Below, in pieces: positions 63,974 to 64,000 of a stretch of DNA of 64,000 nt. The stretch covers positions 1 through 64,000 of the forward strand of contig NZ_FOSN01000004.1 of assembly GCF_900114285.1 (NCBI RefSeq), given 5' to 3'. Position 1 is the first letter of the stretch. The number at the start of each line of letters is the position of its first letter. The position numbers and the translations under genes were made by a program. Source of the stretch: Methylocapsa palsarum. GTDB taxonomy: Bacteria > Pseudomonadota > Alphaproteobacteria > Rhizobiales > Beijerinckiaceae. The notes below the pieces were generated by a model. That model saw only the letters and a program-made list of their open reading frames with translations, was not told the origin of the DNA and did no database searches.

Positions 63974-64000
63974 CGCGCGGAAGCGCCGGACGAACGCCGG

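Overview
The window looks like an alphaproteobacterial chromosome of the order Hyphomicrobiales (Rhizobiales), most likely a Beijerinckiaceae/Methylocystaceae-type organism. The evidence is high GC coding sequence, a phasin (polyhydroxyalkanoate granules), an HmuQ-like haem monooxygenase, several small protein families I associate with Rhizobiales, and a dispersed palindromic repeat. This placement is inference from recall, not from a search.

Layout. 1-1781: N-terminal part of a large filamentous-haemagglutinin-type exoprotein. 1782-5870: a relatively AT-rich accessory patch with two IS3-family transposase remnants, a Crp/Fnr regulator split by one amber codon, a single-domain response regulator, a phasin and a TetR regulator. 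5873-17416: a surface-polysaccharide locus (carrier-thioesterase-like protein, degenerate BY-kinase-like ATPase, Wzz-type protein, exported protein, GT4 and GT2 glycosyltransferases, Wzx-like flippase, Wzy/ligase-like protein, acyltransferase). 17567-19306: an AT-rich orphan gene and an overlapping pair of conserved small genes. About 20300-27650: an integrated replicative element read on the minus strand: tyrosine integrase, unknown protein, AlpA-like regulator, Cas4/RecB-like nuclease, phage-type protein and primase-helicase, followed by a repeat-rich AT-rich segment that looks like a replication origin. No capsid, portal or terminase genes were seen.

27900-63973 is mostly core genome: EamA transporter; TPP-riboswitch-controlled thiOSGE; vanadium-haloperoxidase-type acid phosphatase; GH25 lysozyme lipoprotein; fused two-domain ABC permease, its ATPase and a Met-rich multicopper oxidase; MgtE; polysaccharide deacetylase; ATP-grasp-like protein; tRNA-Leu(GAG); lipB; cutA; haem monooxygenase; fatty acid hydroxylase; pyrE; GT2; 2-hydroxyacid dehydrogenase; 13-repeat TPR lipoprotein; 2OG-Fe(II) oxygenase; YcgN-like protein; PBP1A; DUF1214/DUF1254-like pair; HerA-like ATPase; a PAS histidine kinase coupled to a peptidoglycan-binding membrane protein.

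The most unusual items are the non-canonical polysaccharide locus (thioesterase fused to a carrier-like domain without its serine, beside a kinase-like protein without its Walker A lysine), the integrated element with its repeat-based origin candidate and start-codon hairpins, the amber-split regulator, and a 115-bp palindromic repeat present in two full copies and one half copy.
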